From Pseudomonas sp. Choline-02u-1 (GTDB taxonomy: Bacteria; Pseudomonadota; Gammaproteobacteria; Pseudomonadales; Pseudomonadaceae), in NCBI RefSeq assembly GCF_002836515.1, contig NZ_PJBC01000001.1, positions 124,001-188,000 on the forward strand: a DNA stretch of 64,000 nucleotides. The letters run 5' to 3'. The notes beneath the pieces are model-generated. The model searched no databases. It saw nothing but the letters and a program-made list of their open reading frames with translations, and was not told the origin of the DNA. Shown here one piece after another: positions 53,630 to 63,471 of this stretch. Position numbers and translations under genes: made by a program. Numbering within the stretch: position 1 is the first letter of the stretch; every line of letters begins with the position of its first letter.

Positions 53630-54643
53630 TTACCGCTCGCCCGAACTGTCGATGCCGATCGTGCTGGTGCGTGGCGTCAGCTCGAACGGCAGGATCACGT
53701 GCCTGTCTGGCAGCGGCTGTTTTTCGATCAGGGCAATCAGCATCTCGACCGCTTTTGTTCCAAAGGCCTCGGCCGGTTGCGAGATGGTGGTCAGCGGCGG
53801 ATCGCAGTACGCGGCCATGGGAATGTCGTCGAAGCCGACCAGTGAAATGTCCTCGGGTACCCGCAGCCCCGCTTGCCGAATGCGCTTGAGCGCACCGATG
53901 GCCATTTCATCGTTTTCACAGAACAGCGCAGTGGGTCTGTTGGTCAGCGCAAGCATCTTTTCCGCTCCGGCGAAACCGGCTTCAAGGCTGAAGTTGCCGT
54001 GACAGATCAGTGCCTCGTCGAAGGCGATAGCGCCTTCACGCAATGCCGCTTCGTAGCCCTCCAGACGATCACGCGTCAGCGGGCTGTTCTTCGAGCCTTT
54101 GATCAGGCCGATGCGTCGATGCCCCAAAGTGATCAGGTGCTCGGTCATGGCTTTGGCAGCGGCGACGTTGTCCAGGCTGATGGTCGGATAACGCCCTGCC
54201 TTGATCACTTCACAAGCGTTGACGAGCGGCGGCAGATCGACGTCTGCCGGCGCGTTTTCAAATGGATCGTAGGCGCGCAACTGGATCACACCGTCGGCTT
54301 GATGGGCGTACACCAGCTCGGCGAACTGCCGCTCCAGCTCTTCCCGCCCTTGGGTGTCGCAGAGCAGCAAGCGATAGCCGGCGGCCTGCGCCGCTTGCTG
54401 CGCGCCGCTGATCACCCGGGCGAAAAAGGTGTTGGCGATGGTCGGCACCAGAATCACCAGATTGCCGGTGCGCCGCGAGCGGAATTGCACCGCCATGAGG
54501 TTCGGCCGATAGCCCGCCTGCTCCACCGCGGCCATCACGCGCTCACGGGTTGGCGCGAGGACGCGCTCGGGCGATTTCAGCGTCCTCGACACCGTCGCCA
54601 CGGAAACGCCTGCCAGCCGAGCCACTTCGCGAATATTGGACAA
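53630..54643 (-). CDS. LacI-family repressor of the adjoining sugar locus
   Basis: 337 residues from a TTG at 54643 (GAGG five bases upstream), giving the standard (M)SNIREVARLAGVSVATVSR; a GTG at 54664 adds seven residues but has no site. LacI helix-turn-helix plus hinge, then a periplasmic-binding-protein-like core. Divergent from the oxidoreductase gene; a perfect LacI-type operator lies between them. Confidence 0.92.
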   Translation of the reverse strand: MSNIREVARLAGVSVATVSRTLKSPERVLAPTRERVMAAVEQAGYRPNLMAVQFRSRRTGNLVILVPTIANTFFARVISGAQQAAQAAGYRLLLCDTQGREELERQFAELVYAHQADGVIQLRAYDPFENAPADVDLPPLVNACEVIKAGRYPTISLDNVAAAKAMTEHLITLGHRRIGLIKGSKNSPLTRDRLEGYEAALREGAIAFDEALICHGNFSLEAGFAGAEKMLALTNRPTALFCENDEMAIGALKRIRQAGLRVPEDISLVGFDDIPMAAYCDPPLTTISQPAEAFGTKAVEMLIALIEKQPLPDRHVILPFELTPRTSTIGIDSSGER

Positions 54644-54729
54644 AACCACCTCGTTGTTTAACACCGATCAGGCGCGGAGCTTACCGCAGGCGACGACCGA
54701 TCGAAATGCTGTCAATCATCCGCTCTCGT

Positions 54730-54758
54730 TTGACACCCGGCTGTTTCGCGCCTAGATT
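54730..54758 (+). promoter_or_regulatory. Promoter of the sugar locus
   Basis: -35 TTGACA (54730-54735), 17-base spacer, -10 TAGATT (54753-54758). Start near 54765, just before the operator. Confidence 0.85.
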
Positions 54759-54767
54759 TTGCTCCAC

Positions 54768-54785
54768 GATGTAACCGGTTACATC
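54768..54785. promoter_or_regulatory. LacI-type operator
   Basis: Perfect 18-base palindrome GATGTAACCGGTTACATC with the central CG of LacI/GalR sites, about three bases after the predicted start of transcription, an ideal roadblock. Confidence 0.9.
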
Positions 54786-54823
54786 ATTGATCAGAATCGC
54801 ATCCAGCTACCGAGACGACTGCC

Positions 54824-56014
54824 ATGTACGCTGCCGCAACAAAAATAAGAATGGGTTTTGTCGGAGGCGGTGAAGGCGCCTTCATCGCCCGCGCCCACCG
54901 GCAAGCTGCCGGCCTGGATGGACGCTTCGAACTGGTCTGCGGCGCGTTCAGCCGCGACTGCGAGAATAATCAGCGCACCGCTGCTGCACTGGGTGTGCCC
55001 GCCGAGCGTTGTTACGACGATTGGCAAACACTGCTCACCGGCGAGGCCGCACTGCCCGCCGAACAACGCATGCAACTGCTGATCATCGTCACGCCCAATC
55101 ATCTGCACGCACCGATTGCCCGTGAAGCATTGAGCGCCGGTTTTCACGTGTTCAGTGAGAAACCCGCGGCGCTTAACCTGGCCGAGGTGCAAGCGCTGCA
55201 TTCGGTGGTCATCAATAGCCAGCGCATTTACGCGCTGGCGCACACCTACCTCGGCTATGCGATGGTCTGGCAGGCCCGCGAGATGGTCGCCAGCGGCGTG
55301 CTCGGGCGCGTGCGCAAAGTCATCGTCGAATACCCGCAAGGCTGGCTCAGCACCGATGTCGCCGGGCAAGGCAACAAACAGGCCGGCTGGCGCGACGACC
55401 CGGCGCAATCCGGGATCGGCGGCTGCATCGGCGACATCGGCACCCACGCATTTTCCCTGGCCGAATTTGTTGCCGGTCAGCCGATCCAGTTCATCAGTGC
55501 AATGCTTGGTTCGCATGTCGAGGGCCGGCAGCTGGATGACGATGTGGCGATGCTCTTCAAGATGAGCGACGGCGCCAGCGGCGCATTGCTTGCCAGTCAG
55601 GTTTGCGCCGGTGAAGAAAATCCGCTGAAGATCCGCGTCTACGGGGACAAGGGTGGGCTGGAGTGGCGGCAGGAAGAGCCGGCCAGTCTGATTCATCGGC
55701 CATTGAATGAATCGATGCGCGTGCTGCGATCCGGGGTCGGTCAGCCGTGGTTGTGTGCCGCCGCAAACCAACGCATGCGCCTGCCTGCCGGGCATCCTGA
55801 AGGTTATCTGGAGGCCATGGCCAATCTGTACGGCGATCTCGCAGAGGCAATTCTTCACGACACCGGACGCCATCAGGCGCCGGGTGTACCGGGTATCGAG
55901 ACAGGCCTGCGCGGCATGGCTTTCATCGAAACCGCCATTGCCAATCACCTGGGCAACGCAAAGTGGAGCGAGATCCCGGGCCAACTGACAGGAGCCACGA
56001 ACAATGATGAATGA
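54824..56014 (+). CDS. Gfo/Idh/MocA-family oxidoreductase
   Basis: 396 residues. N-terminal Rossmann loop MGFVGGGEGAFIARAHRQAA; EKP in HVFSEKPAALNLAE, the family's catalytic lysine motif; the metal- or substrate-site segment GIGGCIGDIGTHAFSLAEF. Probably oxidises a sugar or inositol hydroxyl (NAD(P)-dependent). Its stop overlaps the next start by 11 bases. Substrate unknown. Confidence 0.9.
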   Translation: MYAAATKIRMGFVGGGEGAFIARAHRQAAGLDGRFELVCGAFSRDCENNQRTAAALGVPAERCYDDWQTLLTGEAALPAEQRMQLLIIVTPNHLHAPIAREALSAGFHVFSEKPAALNLAEVQALHSVVINSQRIYALAHTYLGYAMVWQAREMVASGVLGRVRKVIVEYPQGWLSTDVAGQGNKQAGWRDDPAQSGIGGCIGDIGTHAFSLAEFVAGQPIQFISAMLGSHVEGRQLDDDVAMLFKMSDGASGALLASQVCAGEENPLKIRVYGDKGGLEWRQEEPASLIHRPLNESMRVLRSGVGQPWLCAAANQRMRLPAGHPEGYLEAMANLYGDLAEAILHDTGRHQAPGVPGIETGLRGMAFIETAIANHLGNAKWSEIPGQLTGATNNDE

Positions 56015-57086
56015 TCAGCAGACCGCTACGGGCCTGAAAGGCCCGGGCATCTTCCTCGCACAGTTCATCGCTGATGAAGCGCCCTTCGACTCGCTCGCCA
56101 ACATCGCCAAATGGGCGGCGTCGCAAGGTTACAAAGCCATCCAGGTACCGACCCTCGGCACACGGTTCATCGATTTGCAGTGCGCTGCTGAAAGTCAGGA
56201 TTACTGCGACGAACTTATCGGCGTCTGCGCCCGCGCCGGTGTAGTCATCAGCGAGTTATCGACGCACCTGCAAGGGCAACTGGTCGCGGTACATCCGGCA
56301 TTCGACAGCCTGTTCGACGACTTCGCCCCAGCGGCACTGCGCGGCAAACCCGGCGAGCGCACCGAGTGGGCCATCGAACAGCTGAAACTGGCTGCCCGTG
56401 CCAGTCAGCGCTTGGGACTCACCGCCCACGCAACTTTTTCCGGCGCCCTGCTCTGGCCCTACGTCTATCCGTGGCCGCAACGCCCGGCTGGATTGGTCGA
56501 GCAAGGCTTCGCTGAACTGGGCAAACGCTGGCTGCCGATACTCGACTGCTTCGAAGAGGCTGGCGTTGATCTGTGCTACGAAATCCATCCTGGCGAGGAC
56601 CTGCATGACGGCGCGTCGTTCGAGCAGTTTCTCGAAGCGGTGAATCATCATCCTCGCGCTGCGATTTTGTATGACCCGAGCCATCTGTTGCTGCAGCAGA
56701 TGGACTACCTCGGCTTCATCGATCGCTACCACGACCGCATCCGCATGTTCCACGTCAAGGATGCCGAATTTCGCCCCGATGCGCGTTCCGGCGTCTACGG
56801 CGGTTATCAGGGCTGGGTCGAACGCCCCGGGCGCTTCCGTTCGCTGGGCGATGGCCAGATCGATTTCAAATCGATCTTCAGCAAATTGTGCCAATACGAC
56901 TTCAACGGCTGGGCGGTGCTGGAGTGGGAATGCTGTCTGAAAGATTCCGCGCAGGGTGCGGCTGAGGGTGCGGCTTTCATCGAGCGGCACATGATCCGCA
57001 AGACCGCCAAGGCGTTCGACGATTTCGCCGGGGTCAGCGCTGACGCCGCTTCCAATCGGCGCCTGCTCGGCCTGGCCGACGACTGA
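56004..57086 (+). CDS. TIM-barrel sugar phosphate isomerase/epimerase-like protein
   Basis: 360 residues, AP endonuclease family 2 fold. Probable metal ligands Glu in CYEIHPGED, Asp/His in LYDPSHLLLQ, His in MFHVKDAEF and Glu in VLEWECC. Overlaps the preceding gene by 11 bases, so coupled to it. Such pairs with Gfo/Idh/MocA enzymes act on 3-keto-glycosides, inosose or hydroxy-sugars. Confidence 0.9.
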   Translation: MMNDQQTATGLKGPGIFLAQFIADEAPFDSLANIAKWAASQGYKAIQVPTLGTRFIDLQCAAESQDYCDELIGVCARAGVVISELSTHLQGQLVAVHPAFDSLFDDFAPAALRGKPGERTEWAIEQLKLAARASQRLGLTAHATFSGALLWPYVYPWPQRPAGLVEQGFAELGKRWLPILDCFEEAGVDLCYEIHPGEDLHDGASFEQFLEAVNHHPRAAILYDPSHLLLQQMDYLGFIDRYHDRIRMFHVKDAEFRPDARSGVYGGYQGWVERPGRFRSLGDGQIDFKSIFSKLCQYDFNGWAVLEWECCLKDSAQGAAEGAAFIERHMIRKTAKAFDDFAGVSADAASNRRLLGLADD

Positions 57087-57129
57087 TTCAGCCGCGTTTA
57101 CCGACATAAAAACAATACGGTGATCTGAA

Positions 57130-58368
57130 ATGAACGTAATGAATGCGCGACTCAGCGTGATGATGTTTTTGCAGTTTTTTATCTGGGGTGGCTGGTTCGT
57201 CACCCTCGGCACTTTTCTGGCTACGACGCTCGCTGCCAGCGGTGCGCAGGTCGGCATGGCGTTTGCTACGCAATCCTGGGGCGCGATTGTGGCGCCGTTT
57301 GTCATCGGCCTGATTGCCGATCGGTTTTTCAATGCCGAACGCATTCTTGCGGTGCTGCATCTGCTCGGTGCGGTGCTGCTCTATCAGCTCTATCGCGCAG
57401 CGGACTTCAGCGTGTTTTATCCCTACGTACTCGCCTACATGATGGTCTACATGCCAACGCTGGCACTGGTCAACGCCGTGGCGTTCCGCCAGATCAAAGA
57501 TCCGGCGCTGGAGTTCTCGCGCATTCGCGTGTGGGGCACGGTGGGCTGGATTGTCGCCGGCGTGGTTATCAGCTTCGTATTCGCCTGGGACTCGCAACAA
57601 AGCATCGTGGCGGGAGGCTTGCGCAATACTTTCCTGATGTCCGCCGTGGCGTCGCTGCTGTTGGGGCTTTACAGCTTCAGCCTGCCGAACACTGCGCCGC
57701 TGAAGAACGCCGCAGGCGCATCAAGCCTCAAGCAGATGCTCGGCGTCGATGCGCTGGGTTTGCTCAAAGATCGCAGTTATCTGGTGTTCTTCCTTGCCTC
57801 AATCCTGATCTGCATCCCACTGGCGTTCTATTACCAGAATGCCAATCCGTTTCTGGCCGAGATCGGCGTGCCCAACCCAACGGCAAAGATGACCATCGGT
57901 CAGGTGTCGGAAGTGCTGTTCATGCTGCTGTTGCCGCTGTTCATCCATCGTTTTGGTATCAAGATCGCCCTGCTGGTGGGCATGGCGGCATGGGCGTTGC
58001 GTTATGTGCTGTTTGCTTTCGGCAATAACGACGATCAGGCATTCATGTTGTTGATCGGCATTGCCCTGCACGGCGTGTGCTACGACTTCTTTTTCGTTTC
58101 CGGGCAGATCTACACCAACGCAAAGGCACCGGAACGCTTCCGCAGCTCAGCGCAAGGCTTGATCACCTTGGCCACGTACGGGTTGGGCATGTTGATGGGT
58201 TTCTGGATTGCGGGGCGGATCACTGACCACTTCACTTCGAGTGCGGGCCATGACTGGAGAAGCATCTGGCTGTTCCCTGCCGGTTTTTCCGTGGCGGTAT
58301 TGCTGTGTTTCTGGGCAACGTTCAAGGGTCGCAATCGCGACAAGGCCGTACTGCCGACGACGATTTAA
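57130..58368 (+). CDS. Nucleoside:H+ symporter (NHS) family MFS permease
   Basis: 412 residues, 12 membrane segments. The NHS pattern is visible: LQFFIWGGWFVTLGTFL, FVIGLIADRFFNAERIL, RIRVWGTVGWIVAG and HGVCYDFFFVSGQIY. E. coli relatives NupG and XapB carry nucleosides; in this locus a sugar or glycoside is more likely. Last gene of the LacI unit. Confidence 0.88.
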   Translation: MNVMNARLSVMMFLQFFIWGGWFVTLGTFLATTLAASGAQVGMAFATQSWGAIVAPFVIGLIADRFFNAERILAVLHLLGAVLLYQLYRAADFSVFYPYVLAYMMVYMPTLALVNAVAFRQIKDPALEFSRIRVWGTVGWIVAGVVISFVFAWDSQQSIVAGGLRNTFLMSAVASLLLGLYSFSLPNTAPLKNAAGASSLKQMLGVDALGLLKDRSYLVFFLASILICIPLAFYYQNANPFLAEIGVPNPTAKMTIGQVSEVLFMLLLPLFIHRFGIKIALLVGMAAWALRYVLFAFGNNDDQAFMLLIGIALHGVCYDFFFVSGQIYTNAKAPERFRSSAQGLITLATYGLGMLMGFWIAGRITDHFTSSAGHDWRSIWLFPAGFSVAVLLCFWATFKGRNRDKAVLPTTI

Positions 58369-58394
58369 CTGAAGATCGTGGCGCTTGAGCCAAA

Positions 58395-58425
58395 CGAATG
58401 CCGCTTGTGTTTGAGGCGGCATTCG
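58395..58425. other. Hairpin between convergent genes
   Basis: CGAATGCCGC pairs perfectly with GCGGCATTCG over 11 bases, without a T-run; 26 bases past the permease stop. Confidence 0.65.
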
Positions 58426-58447
58426 CTGTCGATGCTCATTGTTGCAC

Positions 58448-58666
58448 TCAAGCTGTACGGCGTTCGAGCAGGCGGTCGGCACCGCCTTCAGCGACCAGGT
58501 TACCTTTCAGGCGATCGGAGCCGTCGGCAGCGACTGCATCGCTGAACAATGGATCGGTTTCGGTCGCGGCTACGGCGTCACTGAACAGTGGATCGGTTTC
58601 AGTGGCAGCGAAGGCATTCAGTGCAAAAACCGAGAAAGCGATACCGAGGATAGTCTGGCGTTTCAT
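58448..58666 (-). CDS. Small exported protein with an exact 13-residue tandem repeat
   Basis: 72 residues from the ATG at 58666 (MKRQTILGIAFSVFALNAFA). Signal peptide cleaves after AFA (20). The mature 52 residues hold ATETDPLFSDAVA twice (21-33 and 34-46), then two weaker related units GSDRL and GGADRL. Resembles short Pseudomonas proteins annotated as phage infection protein, a name with no tested meaning. Function unknown. Confidence 0.78.
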   Translation of the reverse strand: MKRQTILGIAFSVFALNAFAATETDPLFSDAVAATETDPLFSDAVAADGSDRLKGNLVAEGGADRLLERRTA

Positions 58667-58900
58667 GATGGTGTGCTCCGAGGTGCAGTGGTTGGGAATG
58701 GAACCGATCTTACGCCGCATCGTGGATATGAGAACTTCATTGACTTAATGGTTGTCATTGACGCAATCAATAGCTGGTCGAGCATGAGCCACCATCGGGC
58801 CGATATTCGTGATATTGCTTACGTCTCCAAGCGAAACGCCTTACAAAGTCGAAAAGCATAAAACCGAAAATCTTATATTTGACAGCCTTATGCACACGAA

Positions 58901-58936
58901 AAAGACCCGTACCAGTCGAAACCGAAACGGGTCTTT
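58901..58936. terminator. Terminator-like stem
   Basis: AAAGACCCGT pairs with ACGGGTCTTT across a 16-base loop. Confidence 0.6.
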
Positions 58937-59174
58937 CTCACTCAGACAACCTTTGCAAGTCGTCAAAGTGATCTCGCAGGAACTCGTAAAAGCGCAAGGC
59001 TTTCAACAATCCCCATTACAAGGCTCAGCGTTCGCAGCAAAAGCTTCAAACGTTTAGGCCTCCAGGGCTGGCGGCCAAACCTGCAGCAAACTTACCGGAC
59101 CATGCGTGCCTTCAGCCGACTGGTTAAGGGGGCTGGTGAAGCACATGGCTTCGATCGCAAATCGAGGCCAACCA

Positions 59175-59203
59175 AAAACCGCCCCGCGAAGGCGGTTTTT
59201 TTT
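59175..59203 (+). terminator. Strong intrinsic terminator
   Basis: AAAACCGCC pairs with GGCGGTTTT over CCCGCGAA-like loop, followed by a run of eight T. No protein gene lies directly upstream on this strand. Confidence 0.85.
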
Positions 59204-59348
59204 CGTCTGCATTTTCTTGCGAAACCCTTCTCCCATCACATCTCCCAGCTCGAGTTCCCCTCCTCACCTGCACAAATCTTCTAAACACTCTCCAGCTCCA
59301 CGCGGTATCGTAAAAACGCCCCTGCTCAACCGCCCCTGGAGTACTCCC

Positions 59349-60185
59349 ATGGACAAACGCAACTGGATCTCCCTGTCCCAGGATGTCGATACCGGGATCG
59401 AGTCGATTCGTGCGCATTTCCGTGGGCATGCTTACGATCCGCACTGGCACGACAGTTTTCTCGTCGGCGTTACCGAGCAAGGCGTGCAGCAGTTCAATTG
59501 TCGACGTGTGCGTCATCGCAGTACGCCGGGGCATGTGTTTTTGCTTGAGCCGGGTGAAATCCACGATGGCCATGCGCCGACCGAGGACGGCTTCACCTAC
59601 TCGATGCTGTACCTCGATCCGCACTGGCTGGAGCGCGAACTGCACGCGCTGTTCGAAGAGGCACCCGCCGACAGCCACCCGGGCTTTGCCGATACCCTGA
59701 GCCACGATCCGCGTCTGTCGATGGCAATCGTGCAAGCCTTCCACGCCTTGCACGACGGTGACTTGCGCATCGTCCGGCAGACTGCGCTGGATGGCCTGCT
59801 GGCGTCCCTCACCCGCCATCTCGACTGGCGCAAGCGTCAGGACTTCGATCCGCGCCTGCCACTGGTTGCGCAGGTTGCGCGCGACTATCTGCATGCCCAC
59901 ACCTATGAAGAAATCGGCCTCGACGACCTAGCGCAAGCCTGTGGTGTCGATCGTTTTCGCCTGACCCGCGCGTTCAAGGCCGCTTTCGGTCTGGCACCTC
60001 ACGCCTACCTGATCCAACTGCGACTGGCCAAGGCGCGGCAATTGCTCGCGCGCGGCGAGACGCCAGCGCAGGTGGCCAGCGTGCTTAGTTTTGCCGACCA
60101 GAGTCACCTCGGTCGCTGGTTCCGCCGCGCCTATCAACTGACCCCGGCGGACTACCGCAGACGCTGCTCAAATCTTCCAGACTGA
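59349..60185 (+). CDS. AraC-family regulator
   Basis: 278 residues from the ATG at 59349; the longer frame is upstream DNA. N-terminal cupin (HAYDPHWHDSFLVGVTEQGV, LEPGEIHDG), C-terminal double helix-turn-helix (LDDLAQACGVDRFRLTRAFK, VASVLSFADQSHLGRWFRRA). 54 bases before a LysE exporter gene, a frequent pairing in which the AraC protein senses the exported compound. Confidence 0.9.
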   Translation: MDKRNWISLSQDVDTGIESIRAHFRGHAYDPHWHDSFLVGVTEQGVQQFNCRRVRHRSTPGHVFLLEPGEIHDGHAPTEDGFTYSMLYLDPHWLERELHALFEEAPADSHPGFADTLSHDPRLSMAIVQAFHALHDGDLRIVRQTALDGLLASLTRHLDWRKRQDFDPRLPLVAQVARDYLHAHTYEEIGLDDLAQACGVDRFRLTRAFKAAFGLAPHAYLIQLRLAKARQLLARGETPAQVASVLSFADQSHLGRWFRRAYQLTPADYRRRCSNLPD

Positions 60186-60239
60186 GGCCTTCGCGCTGAC
60201 GATCATGGTGTCCTGTTTCGACATTCAGGAATCTGCACC

Positions 60240-60836
60240 ATGGCGTCTTTACTGCCCTTTCTGCTGTTTGCTTTCGTTGCCTCGATCACCCCGGGGCCGA
60301 CCAATATTCTGGTGCTGAGCCACAGTTCCCGGCGCGGATTGATTGCCACGTTGCCGATCATTTTCGGCGCCTGTGCGGCGGCGGCGCTCATTGTGCTGGT
60401 GGTCGGGCTCGGCGCTGGCGAAACCCTGTTGCGCTTTCCGCGCGTGCAGCAAGCCATGGCTTGGGCTGGCGTGCTCTGGTTGAGCTGGCTGGCGTGGCAG
60501 ATCTTTCGCAGCCAGCCGCCATCGCTGGACCCGAATGCCGCCCAGGAACAAGGCTTGAGCGTATTCGGCGCGGCGCTGCTGCAACTGGTCAACCCGAAGG
60601 TGTGGATGATGGCTGTGGCCGTGGTCAGCGTATTCGTTGGCGGCGGCGACAAGACGCTACGCCTGCTGGTGTTGTCGCTGGCATTTCTGCTGGTATCGCT
60701 GCCGTGCATGACGCTCTGGGCGCTGCTTGGAGTCGGCAGCGCGCGGTTGCTCGGTTCACCGCAAGCGTTCAAGCGAATGAACGCGGCACTGGCCTTTCTT
60801 CTGCTGCTTTCGGCCTGGTTGGCCGTGTTGGTCTAA
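60240..60836 (+). CDS. LysE/RhtB-family exporter
   Basis: 198 residues, five to six membrane segments. SITPGPTNILVLSHSSRRG is the family signature, with LVNPKVWMMAVAVVSVF in the middle. Exports an amino acid or derivative. Its 3' end overlaps the convergent AraC/PAS gene by four bases. Confidence 0.9.
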   Translation: MASLLPFLLFAFVASITPGPTNILVLSHSSRRGLIATLPIIFGACAAAALIVLVVGLGAGETLLRFPRVQQAMAWAGVLWLSWLAWQIFRSQPPSLDPNAAQEQGLSVFGAALLQLVNPKVWMMAVAVVSVFVGGGDKTLRLLVLSLAFLLVSLPCMTLWALLGVGSARLLGSPQAFKRMNAALAFLLLLSAWLAVLV

Positions 60837-61603
60837 TGCCCGGTCGCCTGCCGGTATTCGCGCGGTGTAAACCCGGTCGAGGCCTTGAACTGACGGGTAA
60901 AAGCGCTGTGATCGGTGTAGCCGCATTGCAGCGCAACCTCCGTGATCGGCAAGTCGCTGTGCAGCAAGCGATGCGCATGCTCCAGCCGGACTTTCTGAAT
61001 CATCTGCCGTGGCGTCAGGTGAAAAACGCGTTTGCAGTAGCGCTCCAGTTGCGCCACGGAAATCCCGGCGATGCGCGTCAGTTCACCCAGCGTCACCCGC
61101 CGGTTGAAGTTGCCGCGAATGTATTCATCGACAGCCGCCAGGCGCTCGAAAGCCGGATGGGTTTCGCTGGCTGACTGCAGATCCACCGAGATCCCCACCA
61201 GGCCGATGATCGTCCCGTCACGGCTGTAGATCGGCCGCTTGTGGGTCAGGCACCAGCCCGGCTCGCGACTGCCATACAGGTGCAGTTCGAGCTGATCCTC
61301 CAACACGAAACCTTCCTCCAGCACTTTGCGATCCTGTTCGGTGTATCCCGGGCCCAACTGCGCCGGGAAAACCTGCGCACTGGTTTTGCCGAGCAACGGG
61401 CGCAGGTCCTTCAAGCCACAACGCTGCACCAGCGTGCGGTTGGCCAGCACATAGCGCGCTTGCAGATCCTTGATGAAGATCGCCGCATTGGGGATCACAT
61501 CGAGTATCGGCAACAGTTGCGCGACACCCGCGACCATCTCTTCGAGAGTCTGCGCACGCAAGCCGTCAGTGCCCTGGCACAGGATCGAAAACGCTGACTG
61601 CAT
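60833..61603 (-). CDS. PAS-AraC transcriptional regulator, probable hydroxyproline activator
   Basis: 256 residues from the ATG at 61603 (GGAGAG upstream). N-terminal PAS (about 25-140: LDVIPNAAIFIKDLQARYVLANRT), C-terminal AraC domain (LGELTRIAGISVAQLERYCK, VALQCGYTDHSAFTRQFKAS). Divergent from a permease and 4-hydroxyproline epimerase, which it probably activates (LhpR-like). Confidence 0.85.
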   Translation of the reverse strand: MQSAFSILCQGTDGLRAQTLEEMVAGVAQLLPILDVIPNAAIFIKDLQARYVLANRTLVQRCGLKDLRPLLGKTSAQVFPAQLGPGYTEQDRKVLEEGFVLEDQLELHLYGSREPGWCLTHKRPIYSRDGTIIGLVGISVDLQSASETHPAFERLAAVDEYIRGNFNRRVTLGELTRIAGISVAQLERYCKRVFHLTPRQMIQKVRLEHAHRLLHSDLPITEVALQCGYTDHSAFTRQFKASTGFTPREYRQATGH

Positions 61604-61823
61604 CAAAGACTCTCCTCGAACTGAACCACCACAGACGCCACTCGCCAGCAGATTGCAGCAACGTCGCCGCCCTGTCGAGGCCGCGCATTCATCGCTGCCA
61701 CTGTGCTGAATTCGTCATCGATCCCTGCATAAAACATCAATCGCCGCTGCCGTCGACCGGTGCAAAGTCTGCTCGTCCCCGTGACACAACTGCCTATCCA
61801 ATAACTCACAAGAAGGCGATGCC

Positions 61824-63449
61824 ATGTCAGGCCAAGGCAAGTTCAAAAAACAGCTTTCATTGATCGACCTCACCTTTATCGGACTCGGCGCGATCTTCGG
61901 CTCCGGCTGGTTGTTCGCCGCCAGCCATGTCTCGGCGATTGCCGGGCCGGCGGGGATTTTCTCCTGGCTGCTGGGCGGTTTCGCCGTGTTGCTGCTGGGC
62001 ATCGTCTACTGCGAACTGGGCGCCGCATTGCCCCGTGCCGGTGGCGTGGTGCGCTACCCGGTTTACTCCCACGGCCCGCTGCTCGGCTACCTGATGGGCT
62101 TCATTACCCTGATTGCGTTTTCCAGTCTGGTAGCGATCGAAGTGGTCGCCTCGCGCCAATATGCGGCGGCGTGGTTTCCCGGCCTGACCAAGGCTGGCAG
62201 TGGCGACCCGACGATCCTTGGCTGGCTGGTGCAGTTCGGCCTGCTTTGCGTGTTTTTCCTGCTCAACTACCGCAGCGTGAAAACCTTCGCCAAGGCCAAC
62301 AATCTGGTCAGCGTGTTCAAATTCATTGTGCCGCTGCTGGTGATCGGCGTGCTGTTCACCTTTTTCAAACCGGAGAATTTCCACGTTCAGGGCTTCGCTC
62401 CGTTCGGACTGTCCGGCGTGGAAATGGCCGTCTCCGCTGGCGGGATCATCTTTGCCTACCTTGGCCTGACGCCGATCATTTCAGTGGCCAGCGAAGTGAA
62501 AAATCCCCAGCGCACCATTCCCATCGCGCTGATTCTGTCGGTGCTGCTGTCGACCCTGATCTACGTGCTGCTGCAAATGGCCTTCCTCGGCAGCATTCCG
62601 ACAGAAATGCTTGCCAACGGCTGGGCCGGCATCAGCAAGGAATTCGCCCTGCCTTATCGCGACATCGCCCTGGCGCTTGGTGTCGGCTGGCTGGCGTATC
62701 TGGTGGTCGCCGATGCGGTGATTTCGCCGAGCGGCTGCGGCAACATCTACATGAACGCCACGCCGCGCGTGATCTATGGCTGGGCGCAGACCGGCACCTT
62801 CTTCAAGGTCTTCACCCACATCGATGAAAAGTCCGGCATCCCGCGTCCGGCGCTGTGGCTGACCTTCGCCCTGTCGGTGTTCTGGACCCTGCCGTTTCCA
62901 TCGTGGGAAGCGCTGATCAACGTGGTCTCCGCCGCGTTGGTGCTGAGCTATGCGGTAGCGCCGGTGTCGGTGGCGGCGCTGCGCCGCAATGCGCCGGACA
63001 TGCCGCGCCCCTTCCGGGTCAGAAGCATGGGCCTGCTCGGGCCAGTGTCGTTCATCATCGCGGCGCTGATCGTCTACTGGTCGGGCTGGAACACCGTGTC
63101 GTGGCTGCTCGGCCTGCAAATCCTGATGTTTGTCATCTACCTGTTCTGTGGCCGCTTTGTGCCCACCTCGCACTTGAGTCTGGCGAGTCAGGTGCGTTCA
63201 TCGGCGTGGCTGATCGCCTTCTACGCGGTGACCATCGTGCTGTCGAAACTCGGCACCTTCGGTGGTCTGGGCATCCTCGCCCATCCGTTCGACACCATCG
63301 TCGTCGCCGCTTGCGCCACCGGTATTTACTACTGGGGCGCAGCGACCGGCGTGCCTGCCCATCTGCTGCGTCTGGACGACGAGGACGAAGAAAGCGAAAG
63401 CCCCGCGCCCTCGCCCACCGTCAACGCCCGACCTGCCGGTGCCTACTGA
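61824..63449 (+). CDS. APC-superfamily amino acid permease
   Basis: 541 residues, 12 membrane segments plus a charged 30-residue tail ([14 protein letters not shown]). [22 protein letters not shown] is the first-segment motif. Beside 4-hydroxyproline epimerase it probably imports hydroxyproline. 22 bases before that gene. Confidence 0.9.
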   Translation: MSGQGKFKKQLSLIDLTFIGLGAIFGSGWLFAASHVSAIAGPAGIFSWLLGGFAVLLLGIVYCELGAALPRAGGVVRYPVYSHGPLLGYLMGFITLIAFSSLVAIEVVASRQYAAAWFPGLTKAGSGDPTILGWLVQFGLLCVFFLLNYRSVKTFAKANNLVSVFKFIVPLLVIGVLFTFFKPENFHVQGFAPFGLSGVEMAVSAGGIIFAYLGLTPIISVASEVKNPQRTIPIALILSVLLSTLIYVLLQMAFLGSIPTEMLANGWAGISKEFALPYRDIALALGVGWLAYLVVADAVISPSGCGNIYMNATPRVIYGWAQTGTFFKVFTHIDEKSGIPRPALWLTFALSVFWTLPFPSWEALINVVSAALVLSYAVAPVSVAALRRNAPDMPRPFRVRSMGLLGPVSFIIAALIVYWSGWNTVSWLLGLQILMFVIYLFCGRFVPTSHLSLASQVRSSAWLIAFYAVTIVLSKLGTFGGLGILAHPFDTIVVAACATGIYYWGAATGVPAHLLRLDDEDEESESPAPSPTVNARPAGAY

Positions 63450-63471
63450 AATCATCCAACGGGATCTCTTC

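Larger units (their letters stand above)
58667..59348. other. Gene-free region with two terminators and a possible small RNA
   Basis: No protein gene is convincing. A stem AAAGACCCGT/ACGGGTCTTT (58901-58936) acts as terminator. Further on, a hairpin GGCTTCGAT/ATCGAGGCC (59147-59169) is followed by AAAACCGCC/GGCGGTTTTTTTT (59175-59203), the shape of a 3' end of a rightward small RNA starting somewhere after 58940. No promoter could be identified. Confidence 0.45.
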
